Source: DATCIH01 sp036507955
GTDB taxonomy: Bacteria > Bacillota > Clostridia > Clostridiales > Clostridiaceae
Length of the DNA: 64,000 bases
Assembly: GCA_036507955.1 (NCBI GenBank)
Contig: DATCIH010000087.1
Coordinates: 1-64,000, forward strand
Direction of reading: 5' to 3'
Part shown: in pieces, positions 25,394-34,790 of the stretch
Numbering within the stretch: the stretch's first letter is position 1
How the letters are laid out: every line of letters begins with the position of its first letter
The notes under the pieces: model-generated
Database searches by the model: none
What the model saw: the letters and a program-made list of their open reading frames with translations, nothing else
What the model was told of the DNA's origin: nothing
Program-made: the position numbers and the translations under genes

Positions 25394-26731
25394 ATGTCAA
25401 TAGTATTGCCTGAGGAAATTCATTATATTTTTAATAAATTAAAGGATAATGGCTATGAAAGCTATGTAGTCGGCGGTTGCCTTAGAGATCTTATCTTGGG
25501 GATTCCTGTCTCTGACTTTGATCTTGCAACGGATGCAAAGCCTGAAGAATTGATGAAAATATTTGATAGGACAATCCCAACTGGCATAAAACATGGGACT
25601 GTAACCCTGCTTATAAAGGATAAGGCTTTTGAGATAACCACCTACAGACTTGAAGGCATCTACTCGGATCATAGACATCCTGATGAGGTTAAATTTACTT
25701 CTTCAATAGTCGAAGACTTAAGCAGAAGAGACTTTACTATTAATGCCATGGCATACAATGAGAAGGGACTTCTTGACCCATTTAATGGTACAGGTGATCT
25801 TAAACTTAAGATAATTAGGACTGTTGGGGATGCTAATTTAAGATTTTCTGAGGATGCCTTAAGGATGATAAGAGCAATTCGCTTTTCTTGTAAGCTTTCC
25901 TTTGATTTTGATAATGCAATAATCCCAAGTATACAAAAATCTTTCGCCCTGATTGAAAACATTAGCCATGAAAGAATAAGAGAGGAATTAAATAAGATTC
26001 TACTTTCAAGTAAACCCTCTAAGGGAATATATCTTTTAGAACAGACTAATCTTTTAAGATACATTATACCAGAATTAATTCCTTGTATTGGTTTTAATCA
26101 AAGAAATCCGCATCATGATAAGGATGTTTATAATCATATACTCTCTGTCCTTGATTTTTCAGAAAATAATCTTGTAGGGAGACTGTGTGCTCTTTTTCAT
26201 GATATAGGTAAGCCTGAATGTTTTTCTATAGATAAAAAAGGAATTGGTCATTTTTATAATCATAACAAGGAAAGTGAAATAATAGCCTATAAGATACTTT
26301 CAAGATTAAAATATGATAACACTACCATTAAAAAGGTTTGCTTATTAATCAAAGAACATATGTGCATTTATGAAGGATTTAAGGATATAACTGTAAAAAA
26401 GCTAATAAACAGGGTAGGACAAAATAACCTCCCAGACCTATTTTCCTTACTAGAGGCTGACTCTAGAGGTCATAAAAAAGAGGCTGATTTTAGTAAAATG
26501 GATAAGCTTCAAGAAAAGGTATCTACTATATTAAAATCGGGAGATCCCTTAACCATAAGAGATTTAAGAATTGATGGAGAGGATTTAATTAATATGGGCT
26601 TTAACAGGGGACCAATAATTGGCGCTACCCTTAAAACCTTGCTTGAAATTGTTATGATGAGGCCAGAAGACAATAATAAAGAAAAACTACTTCAAAAGGC
26701 ACTAAAGCTAAATAGCATTTCGCACACTTAA
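25394..26731 (+). CDS. cca: CCA tRNA nucleotidyltransferase with HD domain
   Basis: This 445-residue class II enzyme builds or repairs the 3' CCA of tRNA. The nucleotidyltransferase motif is VVGGCLRDLILG ... DFDLATDAKPEE, followed by RRDFTINAMAY and the head/neck motif EDALRMIRAIRFSCKL. An HD phosphohydrolase domain follows (ALFHDIGKPEC with HNKESE). AAGGAGG stands 11 bases before the ATG at 25394; an upstream in-frame extension of 14 codons runs through the inverted repeat and was rejected. The 3' end overlaps the convergent TetM-like gene by 24 bases. Confidence 0.94.
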   Translation: MSIVLPEEIHYIFNKLKDNGYESYVVGGCLRDLILGIPVSDFDLATDAKPEELMKIFDRTIPTGIKHGTVTLLIKDKAFEITTYRLEGIYSDHRHPDEVKFTSSIVEDLSRRDFTINAMAYNEKGLLDPFNGTGDLKLKIIRTVGDANLRFSEDALRMIRAIRFSCKLSFDFDNAIIPSIQKSFALIENISHERIREELNKILLSSKPSKGIYLLEQTNLLRYIIPELIPCIGFNQRNPHHDKDVYNHILSVLDFSENNLVGRLCALFHDIGKPECFSIDKKGIGHFYNHNKESEIIAYKILSRLKYDNTTIKKVCLLIKEHMCIYEGFKDITVKKLINRVGQNNLPDLFSLLEADSRGHKKEADFSKMDKLQEKVSTILKSGDPLTIRDLRIDGEDLINMGFNRGPIIGATLKTLLEIVMMRPEDNNKEKLLQKALKLNSISHT

Positions 26732-28672
26732 TATATATTTAGCTCTATCTAAAGGATCTACCCCTCTTCTTTCGCAAGTATTTGCAAGTTCTAAGGTGCA
26801 TTTTTTATATTCTTTAAAGTTGGTTTTTATAGTACCCTTACCTCCCGTTATGATACCTAACTTTATGGGATATTCTATTGAAGTATCTAAAGGAAATTCT
26901 CCATGAATTGTAAATTTGCCTTTAGATATAATAGGACTTTCGAAACTTCCCCTCATAGCTATTATGTCCCTAAGTAAGGTGCTCTTTGCCTCTTCTGGAA
27001 CAGTAATTCTAAAAGACAATATAGGCTCTAATATAGTGGTTCCGCATCTATCAAGCCCATTCATCAGAGCCATAGGGGTGGCTACAGTAAAGTCTGGCGC
27101 ATGGGTATGCATCACATGGTATTCACCATCAATTAAAGTAATGGCTAAATCCACCACCTCCCATCCATATAAGCCTTGACTTAAAGCTAAAGGTAGTGCC
27201 TTTTCAATTTGGAGTTGATATCTAGCGGGTATTTTTTCAGTTCTTACTACTGAATTATAAGAAAATCCATAGCCTTTTTCCTTAGGTTCGATTAAAAACT
27301 TAATAACCGCCCAACATGGCTTTGGCATAGTATAAGCTACAAAACCTTCCCCAGATATTGTAGGAGTTTCCTTATAAATTACTGAGGGTATCCCGAAGTC
27401 CACCTCTATATTAAATCTATTTAATAATAGACTTTTTATAATCTCCAATTGAATCCATCCCATTATTTTTATATGAATCTCTTTTTTTTCCTTGATCCAT
27501 TGAAGATCTAATAATGGATCTTCCTCGGATAACTCTGATAAAGCTTCATATAATTTTATATAATACTCTTTCACCTTGGGAAAAACTTCAACAGTAAGTA
27601 AGGGTACTGAAAAGGCATCAAGTTTTGGTATACCTAGGTCTGTTCCTAGTATATCCCCTATTTTGCTAGAGGTCAGACCACTGAAACATCCAATATCTCC
27701 TGAAGAAAGGTAGCCTAAATCCTCATATTTCTGTAAGTATATCTTCCTAATCGCATTAACCTTCTCTTTAGTGTTTTGAGTTAAATTAGTTATTAAATCT
27801 CTGTTTTTAACCTCACCATTAAAGATTCTTACATAAGCCAGCTTTTCTTTGTTTTTATCTCTTTCGATTTTAAATATTAATGCGGATAATTCTTTATCTG
27901 AATCTCCTAAGGAAACAGGAAGATAAGAATATATAGCATCTAAAAGCTCTTTAATACCTATCCCTTTAATTGCACACCCATATAATAAAGGAAAAAGTTC
28001 ACCTTTTTTAAAAAGTGGTTCCATTATAGCTTTTATTTCCTCTAGGGATAAGCTTTCTCCATTTATATATTTTTCTAAAACCTCTTCATTATATTCTGCT
28101 AGTTTTTCAGTAATTAAAAGCTTAAAGCTATTAAATTCAGAATCTTTTATATCCTCTAGGGCTAATATCAAAGGTTCACCTTCCTCCTTTAAGACTAACT
28201 CTATTGGAATAATGTCCTTAGTTAAAAGCTCCTTTATTTCTTCTAATACCTTTTTAGTATCAGAACCTACTCTATCAATTTTATTTATGAAAAATATTGT
28301 AGGCATTTTTTTATTTTTAATGGCCTTCCAATATATTTCAGTTTGTGGTTGAACCCCCTCAACTGAAGAAATAACCATAATTGAGCTGTCTAAAACCCTA
28401 ATAGCTCTTTCCACCTCTCCAGAAAAGTCAATATGCCCAGGAGTATCAATTAAATTGATACTGGAATCCCTAAAGGTAAAGGAAACTGCAGCAGCTTTTA
28501 CAGATATACCCCTTTCCCTTTCCACCGCCAAGTTATCTGTATGGGCTGTGCCCTTATCCACACTACCTAAGGTCCTAATAGCTCCTGCTTTATATAAAAG
28601 TTGTTCTGTTACAGTGGTCTTACCAGCATCAACATGAGCTACTATACCAATATTTTTAATATTTGCTGCCAT
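26708..28672 (-). CDS. TetM/TetB(P)-like ribosomal protection GTPase
   Basis: This 654-residue translational GTPase of the EF-G-like ribosomal protection family has G1 AHVDAGKTT, G2 region ERERGISVKAAAVSF, G3 DTPGHIDF and G4 NKID, then EF-G-like domains II-V. The length fits TetB(P)/TetM (about 640-655) rather than EF-G (about 690). The domain IV tip reads HTHAPDFTVATPMALMNGL, where TetM carries its tetracycline-displacing loop ending in an STPADF motif; the text differs, so activity against tetracycline is not assured. It is a chromosomal gene in a housekeeping context, four bases behind a GNAT gene, with no mobile-element signs. It could equally be a ribosome rescue or intrinsic factor. Confidence 0.85.
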   Translation of the reverse strand: MAANIKNIGIVAHVDAGKTTVTEQLLYKAGAIRTLGSVDKGTAHTDNLAVERERGISVKAAAVSFTFRDSSINLIDTPGHIDFSGEVERAIRVLDSSIMVISSVEGVQPQTEIYWKAIKNKKMPTIFFINKIDRVGSDTKKVLEEIKELLTKDIIPIELVLKEEGEPLILALEDIKDSEFNSFKLLITEKLAEYNEEVLEKYINGESLSLEEIKAIMEPLFKKGELFPLLYGCAIKGIGIKELLDAIYSYLPVSLGDSDKELSALIFKIERDKNKEKLAYVRIFNGEVKNRDLITNLTQNTKEKVNAIRKIYLQKYEDLGYLSSGDIGCFSGLTSSKIGDILGTDLGIPKLDAFSVPLLTVEVFPKVKEYYIKLYEALSELSEEDPLLDLQWIKEKKEIHIKIMGWIQLEIIKSLLLNRFNIEVDFGIPSVIYKETPTISGEGFVAYTMPKPCWAVIKFLIEPKEKGYGFSYNSVVRTEKIPARYQLQIEKALPLALSQGLYGWEVVDLAITLIDGEYHVMHTHAPDFTVATPMALMNGLDRCGTTILEPILSFRITVPEEAKSTLLRDIIAMRGSFESPIISKGKFTIHGEFPLDTSIEYPIKLGIITGGKGTIKTNFKEYKKCTLELANTCERRGVDPLDRAKYILSVRNAI

Positions 28673-28676
28673 AATC

Positions 28677-29135
28677 CTACCCCTTATCTAATGTCTTGTC
28701 TAATTCATATAATTTATAATTAGTTTCCTCCATGCCTAATCTTTTATAGGCTCTTTGGGCATTTTTATTATTTCTTTCAACGTATAGCCTTAAGCCACAT
28801 AGGTCTGGATTATCTAAAACTAACCTTTCCACATGACTATATAGCTCTTTAAATATTCCTCTTCCTCTATAGTCATTATTTACATATACACTTTGAATCC
28901 ACCAAAACTCACCATTTCTCCAATCGCTCCACTCTTTAGTAACCATCATTTGGCCTATAACCTTTCCCTTCTCTTCATATATATAATATATCCCTTTACT
29001 ATTATCCTTAAGTACCGCCTCTACACCTTTTTCAAGAATACCAAAATCAAGTATCTTATCCTCCGTCTCCTTAGCTAAATTATAATTATAAGCTGCTATT
29101 ATATTTTTATCCTCTAAATTAGCATTTCTAATCAT
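28677..29135 (-). CDS. GNAT-family N-acetyltransferase
   Basis: This 152-residue GNAT acyltransferase has the acetyl-CoA pyrophosphate loop in VNNDYRGRGIFKELYSHVE (RGRG-type motif A) and the C-terminal beta strand region GLRLYVERNNKNAQRAYKRLGM (motif B). The ATG at 29135 has GGGGGG about 5 bases upstream; a longer frame to 29174 lacks a site. It ends four bases before the TetM-like gene, so the two are probably one transcript. The acceptor substrate is unknown. Confidence 0.88.
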   Translation of the reverse strand: MIRNANLEDKNIIAAYNYNLAKETEDKILDFGILEKGVEAVLKDNSKGIYYIYEEKGKVIGQMMVTKEWSDWRNGEFWWIQSVYVNNDYRGRGIFKELYSHVERLVLDNPDLCGLRLYVERNNKNAQRAYKRLGMEETNYKLYELDKTLDKG

Positions 29136-29189
29136 GTTTTCCCCCCGTATTTTATAAAGATCCTTAGTATACATATATTATTGAAATTA

Positions 29190-30410
29190 CTATTGTTTTG
29201 TATAACCTTCTACTATCTTAAGTATTACATCCACTGCTTTTTCCATGGAATTAACTGCAATATATTCATACCTACCATGAAAATTTTCTCCTCCAGTAAA
29301 TATATTAGGAGTGGGAAGTCCCATATAGGATAATCTTGAGCCATCGGTTCCTCCTCTTATAGGCTTTAAAATAGGTTTAACTTTAGCTTCTTCTATTGCC
29401 TTTTGAGCAATTTCTACAACCAACATATCTTCTTCTATTTTTTCTCTCATATTATAATATTGATCTTTTATATCCCCAATTATAATTTCATATCCGTACT
29501 TATTATTTATTTTTTCTATGATATTAGTTACAAGTCTTTTTCTTCCCTCAAATTTTTCCTTATTAAAATCTCTAATTATGTAGCTTAAGGTGGTTTCTTC
29601 AACATTTCCCTTCATAGAATTTAAATGGAAGAAGCCTTCATATCCGCTAGTTTTCTCTGGTACCTCTCCTTGTGGTAACTGATTTATGAATTCTTGTGCT
29701 ACAGAAATAGAATTGATCATCTTGTTTTTAGCATAGCCAGGATGAACATTTCTACCTTTAACTGTTATTTTAAGACCGGCTGCATTGAAATTTTCGCATT
29801 CTAATTCGCCTAAGGTTCCACCATCGATTGTATAAGCGTATTTTGCACCAAAACTTTCAACATCAAATAGATCCGCCCCTCTTCCTATCTCCTCATCTGG
29901 AGTAAACCCTATACCAATTGGGCCATGAGGCATATTACTTTTAATTAAATATTCCATAGCAGCAATTATCTCTGCCACTCCTGCTTTATCATCCGCACCC
30001 AGTAGTGTTCTGCCATCCGTAGTTACTAAATCTTTACCAATATAATTCTTAAGTTCAGGAAATTCTTTTTCTGATAAAACTATGTTATCTTCCTGATTTA
30101 ATATTATATCTCCTCCTTGATAATTTTTAATAAGCTTAGGATTAACATCTAAGCCTGACATATCTGGGCTAGTATCCATATGAGCAATAAAGCCAATCTT
30201 TGGAACTTTTCGTTCTATATTACTTTCTATAAAGGCATATATATATCCTTTATCAATTCTTACATCCTTAATACCTATAGTTTTAAGCTCTTCTACTAAC
30301 ATTTCCCCAAAGACAAGCTGTCCCTTAGAACTTGGGCACTCCTTTACCTCTTCTATTGATGTTGTTTCATAGGTTACATATTTTAAAAAATTTTCTAAAA
30401 CCTTTGTCAT
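29190..30410 (-). CDS. pepT: Peptidase T (tripeptidase)
   Basis: This 406-residue M20-family zinc aminopeptidase acts on tripeptides. The metal-binding motifs are IGFIAHMDTSPDMSG and TLLGADDKAGVAEI, with the catalytic GFTPDEEIGRGADLFD and C-terminal GGENFHGRYEYIAV, all diagnostic of PepT. Length fits (about 407-410). ATG at 30410 with GGGGTGA upstream is preferred over an ATG three codons earlier that lies inside the site. It is divergent from the patatin gene. Confidence 0.95.
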   Translation of the reverse strand: MTKVLENFLKYVTYETTSIEEVKECPSSKGQLVFGEMLVEELKTIGIKDVRIDKGYIYAFIESNIERKVPKIGFIAHMDTSPDMSGLDVNPKLIKNYQGGDIILNQEDNIVLSEKEFPELKNYIGKDLVTTDGRTLLGADDKAGVAEIIAAMEYLIKSNMPHGPIGIGFTPDEEIGRGADLFDVESFGAKYAYTIDGGTLGELECENFNAAGLKITVKGRNVHPGYAKNKMINSISVAQEFINQLPQGEVPEKTSGYEGFFHLNSMKGNVEETTLSYIIRDFNKEKFEGRKRLVTNIIEKINNKYGYEIIIGDIKDQYYNMREKIEEDMLVVEIAQKAIEEAKVKPILKPIRGGTDGSRLSYMGLPTPNIFTGGENFHGRYEYIAVNSMEKAVDVILKIVEGYTKQ

Positions 30411-30499
30411 ATATTTCACCCCTGTACAAAATTTTCTTTATTATTATCTTACCACTATAAAGATTATATTCCTATATTCTCATAAATAGTGAAATTGAA

Positions 30500-30528
30500 T
30501 TGAAATAATAGTTTGGGATAGTTATAAT
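30500..30528 (+). promoter_or_regulatory. Sigma-A promoter of the patatin gene
   Basis: TTGAAA (30500-30505), a 17-base spacer and TATAAT (30523-30528) form a near-consensus promoter 38 bases before the TTG start. Confidence 0.7.
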
Positions 30529-30566
30529 ATTAATAAAATGATTGTGACATTTAAGGGGTGATCTAT

Positions 30567-31415
30567 TTGGAAGCTACTGGTCTTGTTCTTGAGGGCGGCG
30601 GTATGAGAGGCGTTTATACTGCTGGAGTTTTAGACTTTTTCATGGATAAGAATTTATATATAAAATACACTATAGGAGCATCTGCTGGAGCTTGCAACGG
30701 AGCTTCTTATATATCAAAGCAAAGAGGAAGAAGTAAAAGAGTAAATATAGACTATATTAATGATCCAAGATATTTAAGCTACAGGAACTTATTTAAAGAA
30801 AAAAGTCTCTTTGGTATGAATTTTTTATTTGATGAGATTCCGAACAATTTAATTCCCTTCGACTATGAAGCCTTTAATAATAATGAGGCAGAATTTTGTA
30901 TTGCAACCACAGATTGCATTGATGGAACCTCAGTATACTTTAACAAAAGTGAATGTAGCGACATAAATATGATTATCCGAGCTTCTAGTAGTCTACCATT
31001 TTTTTCTCCTATAGTTGAAATAGAAGGTAAAAAGCTTTTAGATGGGGGCATTGCAGATTCCATCCCTATAAATAAAGCAATAAAAGATGGTTACAACAAA
31101 AATATAGTAATTTTAACTAGAAATAGAGGTTATAGAAAGAAACCCTTTAGCTATTCCTTTCTAACTAAGGCAATCTATCGTAAATATGGCAAACTTGCAA
31201 CAGCCATAATCAAGCGAGGGGAAATCTACAACAAAACCTTAGACCTTATAGACAAATTAGAAAAGGAAGGTATGGTATTTGTAATTGCTCCTAAAGATGT
31301 AATATCAGTTGGTAGAACGGAAAAAGATAAAAGTAAGCTATTAAGTCTATATGATGAAGGCTACAAAGAAGCCACAGACGCTTATGATGAATTAGTCCTG
31401 TGGCTATCTTCATAA
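30567..31415 (+). CDS. Patatin-like phospholipase
   Basis: This 282-residue patatin-family serine acyl hydrolase shows the oxyanion-hole motif LEGGGMRGVYTAGVLDF at the N-terminus, nucleophile GASAGACNG (G-x-S-x-G) about 30 residues later, and the dyad Asp in LLDGGIADSIPI. It has the short bacterial YjjU-like architecture, without membrane segments. The start is TTG at 30567 with AAGGGGTG 8 bases away; a GTG at 30558 lies within that site. It stands alone, ahead of the ACT/UPF0210 pair by about 80 bases. The physiological lipid substrate is unknown. Confidence 0.9.
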   Translation: MEATGLVLEGGGMRGVYTAGVLDFFMDKNLYIKYTIGASAGACNGASYISKQRGRSKRVNIDYINDPRYLSYRNLFKEKSLFGMNFLFDEIPNNLIPFDYEAFNNNEAEFCIATTDCIDGTSVYFNKSECSDINMIIRASSSLPFFSPIVEIEGKKLLDGGIADSIPINKAIKDGYNKNIVILTRNRGYRKKPFSYSFLTKAIYRKYGKLATAIIKRGEIYNKTLDLIDKLEKEGMVFVIAPKDVISVGRTEKDKSKLLSLYDEGYKEATDAYDELVLWLSS

Positions 31416-31497
31416 AATATACTGAAACCATATAATATGTTATAATTAACTATTATTAATGGGATGTATCTCTTCCATTAGCTTAGGAGGTTTAATT

Positions 31498-31767
31498 ATG
31501 AAAGCGATAATAACAGTAATAGGTAAAGATCAATTTGGTATAATAGCTGGCACCAGCACAGTTCTTACTCAGTGCAACGTTAATATTTTAGATATTAGTC
31601 AAACAATACTATCCTCTTACTTTACAATGATAATGCTAGTAGATTTAGAAAAAACCGATTTATCCTTTGTTGATTTGAAGGATAAGCTCATAAAAAAAGG
31701 TGAAGAGCTTGGTGTATCTATAAATATACAGCATGAGGATATTTTTAAATCCATGCATAATCTTTAG
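31498..31767 (+). CDS. ACT-domain protein, UPF0237 family
   Basis: This 89-residue single ACT domain protein begins MKAIITVIGKDQFGIIAGTST, the usual UPF0237 start. ACT domains bind small ligands, often amino acids. AGGAGG is 7 bases before the ATG at 31498. The UPF0210 gene follows 11 bases later; the two are a conserved pair in many Firmicutes, of unknown function. Confidence 0.92.
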   Translation: MKAIITVIGKDQFGIIAGTSTVLTQCNVNILDISQTILSSYFTMIMLVDLEKTDLSFVDLKDKLIKKGEELGVSINIQHEDIFKSMHNL

Positions 31768-31778
31768 AGGAGGATTAA

Positions 31779-33137
31779 ATGATAAATTCATATGAGATAT
31801 TAGAAACAATAAATATGATAGAGAAAGAGAATTTAGATATACGAACTATTACCATGGGCATATCCCTCCTTGACTGTTGTCATAGTGATGGCAAGATAGC
31901 AAGAAATAAAATATATGATAAAATAACAAAAAAAGCTGAAAACCTAGTTAGAGTAGGTGAGCAAATATCAATAGAATATGGCATTCCAATAATTAATAAA
32001 AGAGTTTCTGTAACCCCTATTTCCTTAATAGCAGGATCTTGTGATGAAGAAAACTACGTTAAATTTGCTGAGATTCTTGATAAGTGCGCTGATACCTTAG
32101 GTATAAACTTCATAGGTGGCTTTTCAGCTTTAGTTCACAAAGGTTATACAGTTGGGGATCGGAAGCTTATAGCTTCTATTCCTGAGGCTCTAAGCGTTAC
32201 CAGCAGAGTATGTTCCTCTGTTAATATAGCTACAACAAAGGCTGGCATCAACATGGATGCAGTTAGAGAAATGGGAATTATCATTAAAAAAGCTGCAGCA
32301 CTTACAGGGGATCGTAATGGAATCGGCTGTGCTAAGCTTGTGGTTTTTGCAAATGTACCTGAGGATAATCCTTTCATGGCAGGAGCATTTCATGGCATAG
32401 GAGAGCCTGAATGTACAATAAATATTGGAGTAAGTGGACCTGGAGTTGTAAAGTACGCCTTGGAAGCAGTAAGAGGTCAAAGCTTTGATGTGGTAGCTGA
32501 AACAATTAAAAAGACTGCTTTTAAAATAACAAGAATGGGTCAGCTTGTTGGGGAAGTAGCATCTTCAAGATTGAATGTTCCCTTTGGGATTGTAGACTTA
32601 TCCCTAGCTCCTACACCAGCGGTTGGAGACAGTGTAGCCTACATCTTAGAGGAAATGGGCCTTGAGAGCTGTGGATGTCCTGGAACCACTGCTGCCTTAG
32701 CCTTGTTAAACGATGCAGTTAAAAAAGGAGGCACTATGGCTTCCTGCCACGTGGGAGGTCTAAGTGGAGCCTTCATACCAATAAGTGAAGATGCAGGTAT
32801 GATAGCTGCAGTTGAAAGAAACTCTTTAACTATAGAAAAACTTGAAGCTATGACTTGCGTATGTTCAGTTGGACTTGATATGATAGCCGTTCCTGGAGAT
32901 ACCTCCGCAGAAACTATATCAGCAATAATCGCGGATGAAGCAGCTATTGGTGTTATTAATAATAAAACTACAGCAGTTAGAATTATACCTGCTCCTGGTA
33001 GGGTAGTTGGAGATTGTGTTGAATTTGGTGGTTTACTCGGAAGAGCCCCTGTAATGGCAGTGAGTAAATTTTCTTCTGTAGATTTCATAAATCGTGGTGG
33101 AAGAATTCCTGCTCCTATACATAGCATGAGGAATTAG
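31779..33137 (+). CDS. UPF0210 (PFL/DUF711) family protein
   Basis: This 452-residue protein is recognisable as UPF0210/DUF711 by ETINMIEKENLDIRTITMGISLLDC at the N-terminus, IGGFSALVHKGYTVGD and PAPIHSMRN at the end. The family is structurally related to glycyl radical enzymes (PFL-like barrel), but no activity is established and no glycyl radical loop is evident here. AGAGGAGG precedes the ATG. It forms an operon with the ACT protein, and a REP-like palindrome follows 41 bases after the stop. Confidence 0.93.
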   Translation: MINSYEILETINMIEKENLDIRTITMGISLLDCCHSDGKIARNKIYDKITKKAENLVRVGEQISIEYGIPIINKRVSVTPISLIAGSCDEENYVKFAEILDKCADTLGINFIGGFSALVHKGYTVGDRKLIASIPEALSVTSRVCSSVNIATTKAGINMDAVREMGIIIKKAAALTGDRNGIGCAKLVVFANVPEDNPFMAGAFHGIGEPECTINIGVSGPGVVKYALEAVRGQSFDVVAETIKKTAFKITRMGQLVGEVASSRLNVPFGIVDLSLAPTPAVGDSVAYILEEMGLESCGCPGTTAALALLNDAVKKGGTMASCHVGGLSGAFIPISEDAGMIAAVERNSLTIEKLEAMTCVCSVGLDMIAVPGDTSAETISAIIADEAAIGVINNKTTAVRIIPAPGRVVGDCVEFGGLLGRAPVMAVSKFSSVDFINRGGRIPAPIHSMRN

Positions 33138-33177
33138 GAGTAAATGTTGGTTTCGAGAAGAAGATGATAGTTCATTT

Positions 33178-33205
33178 CAGTGACACACCTTTAGGTGTGT
33201 CACTG
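33178..33205. repeat. REP-like perfect palindrome, identical copy
   Basis: Arms CAGTGACACACCT (33178-33190) and AGGTGTGTCACTG (33193-33205) repeat the element at 20610-20637 exactly, including the loop and several flanking bases. It again lies between convergent genes (UPF0210 and yhaM). Confidence 0.85.
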
Positions 33206-33256
33206 TTCATTTTAGAACGATAGCCTTGTTTAATCGTGACTGCTTTCCCGGTATAT

Positions 33257-34219
33257 TTATTTTTCACTTTTTATGGAGGTTTTATAAACCTTTCTTCCAT
33301 CCATGGATCTTATTCTATCTGTAAATAAACCTTCCTCAGTATTTTCCATAGCCTTTCGCATATCAAACATCCTAGCATCCATCATATCTAAATGATGAAG
33401 AATTTCTCCTTCAGGAAGCATAGGCTTTTTAGGGCTTCCAAACTCAGCTTCATAGTGGTGAGATAAAATCATGTGTTCCAGGAGCATTGTAACTTCTTTA
33501 TCTGCTCCAACCTTTTCTGAAGCCTTTTCCACCATATTGATACCTTGAATAATATGACCTAATAACTGACCTTCAACAGTATAATCTGTTACTATTCCAA
33601 GCTCAGTGGCATCCATTTCATAAAGCTTGGCAATATCATGGAGAATAACCCCCGCATAAAGTAAATCTGAATTTAAATAAGGGTATACCTCAACTATTTT
33701 TTCAGCTAGCTTAAGCATTGTGGTTATATGGTAAAGTAGTCCTGATCTTATGGAATGATGATTGCTTTTTGCTGCAGGATAAAAGCTAAGGGACTTTTTA
33801 TTATCGTTTATAATCATGCTTGTAATATTTTTTATATCCTTATTTCTAATTACTTCAATAAAATGTAGTATAATATTAAACATTAATTCAGGGTCATAGG
33901 GTGCTACAGGAACAAATTCACTAGGATTTACATTATCATCTGGCATCGTAGCTCGTATCCTATCAATCTTAAGTTGAAGGTTACCCTGCCATTCACTTAC
34001 CACAGCCCTTACTTTTATAAGCATACCCCCTTTAAAGCGTTCCATATCTTCTTCTGTGCATTCCCAAAGCTTTCCAGTTATATCCCCCGTCCTATCCCCT
34101 AAGGAAAAATCCATATATCTATTCCCATTAGAAGAGAGTTTAATGTCTAATGTCTTTATGATAAAAAATCCCTCTATTTTGCTTCCTACTTCAAATTCTT
34201 TTATAGTCTTAGACTCCAT
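33257..34219 (-). CDS. yhaM: 3'-5' exoribonuclease YhaM
   Basis: This 320-residue protein has an N-terminal OB-fold (residues about 10-90, IEGFFIIKTLDIKLSSNGNRYMDF) and an HD hydrolase domain (HHSIRSGLLYHITTM, then VILHDIAKLYEMD and LSHHYEAEFGSPKKP). That is the architecture and length of YhaM, a Firmicute 3'-5' exonuclease on RNA and single-stranded DNA ends. The C-terminal SIKSEK tail is short and basic. It is a single-gene unit convergent with the UPF0210 gene. Confidence 0.93.
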   Translation of the reverse strand: MESKTIKEFEVGSKIEGFFIIKTLDIKLSSNGNRYMDFSLGDRTGDITGKLWECTEEDMERFKGGMLIKVRAVVSEWQGNLQLKIDRIRATMPDDNVNPSEFVPVAPYDPELMFNIILHFIEVIRNKDIKNITSMIINDNKKSLSFYPAAKSNHHSIRSGLLYHITTMLKLAEKIVEVYPYLNSDLLYAGVILHDIAKLYEMDATELGIVTDYTVEGQLLGHIIQGINMVEKASEKVGADKEVTMLLEHMILSHHYEAEFGSPKKPMLPEGEILHHLDMMDARMFDMRKAMENTEEGLFTDRIRSMDGRKVYKTSIKSEK

Positions 34220-34297
34220 ATATTTCTCCTACTTTCATATAAAACTTTGATTATATTATACTATATAAAATTAGAAACAATAGGAATAAAATAGAAA

Positions 34298-34322
34298 TAA
34301 AAAAAGCACTCATACGAATGCT
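34298..34322 (-). terminator. Terminator after the distal PII gene
   Basis: The stem AGCATTC / GAGTGCT (34322-34316 with 34311-34305, one wobble) with a four-base loop is followed on the minus strand by seven T. It ends the ammonium operon about 57 bases past the PII stop. Confidence 0.7.
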
Positions 34323-34378
34323 AGTTTACTTCTATTATGATTATTATTTTTATAATTAATTATTAGAATAATAATTCG

Positions 34379-34717
34379 TTATAAAGCAGAATTTCCTTCT
34401 TCGCCAGTTCTTATCCTAATTGCATTTTCCACTGCGTATATGAAAATTTTGCCATCTCCTACCTTGCCAGAGACAAGCGTTTCTCTAACTTTTTTAACAA
34501 TAGGATCCACCATCTCATCGGAAACTATAACTTCAACCTTAACTTTATGTAGCAAATTAATTGTAAGTTCAGTACCTCTATATATTTCTAACTTTCCCTT
34601 TTGATTGCCTGCACCCATTACCATAGAAACCGTTAACCCTTTGATACCTAAATCGCTTATAATCTGTTTTAATTCCTCTAGCTTTTCTGGTCTTACAATC
34701 ATCTCTAATTTTTTCAT
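34379..34717 (-). CDS. glnK: Nitrogen regulatory protein PII (GlnK-type), copy 1
   Basis: This 112-residue PII trimer protein senses ATP/ADP and 2-oxoglutarate and usually gates the ammonium channel. The N-terminus MKKLEMIVRPEKLEELKQ and the C-terminal signature region DGKIFIYAVENAIRIRTGEEG are typical. The T-loop reads GAGNQKGKLEIYRGTELTIN: the Tyr that is uridylylated in proteobacterial PII (Y51) is Leu here, so control is expected through ligand binding only. It follows amt, separated by a strong hairpin, and differs from the second PII by about 12 of 112 residues. Confidence 0.95.
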   Translation of the reverse strand: MKKLEMIVRPEKLEELKQIISDLGIKGLTVSMVMGAGNQKGKLEIYRGTELTINLLHKVKVEVIVSDEMVDPIVKKVRETLVSGKVGDGKIFIYAVENAIRIRTGEEGNSAL

Positions 34718-34746
34718 AATTTCACCTCGTTTTTATTGTTAGTTTA

Positions 34747-34785
34747 AAGAAAATGATACAGGCATAGCACCTGCATCATTTTCTT
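34747..34785 (-). terminator. Intercistronic hairpin between amt and PII copy 1
   Basis: A long stem pairs 34747-34757 with 34775-34785 and, after one mismatch, 34759-34762 with 34770-34773, leaving a seven-base loop. The following minus-strand tract is only moderately T-rich. It could be a partial terminator that lowers PII relative to Amt, or an RNA-stability element. Confidence 0.6.
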
Positions 34786-34790
34786 GAGTT

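Noticed and set aside
26708..28672. Acquired tetracycline-resistance gene on a mobile element
   Set aside because: No transposase, integrase, repeats or composition shift around it, and the domain IV tip differs from TetM.
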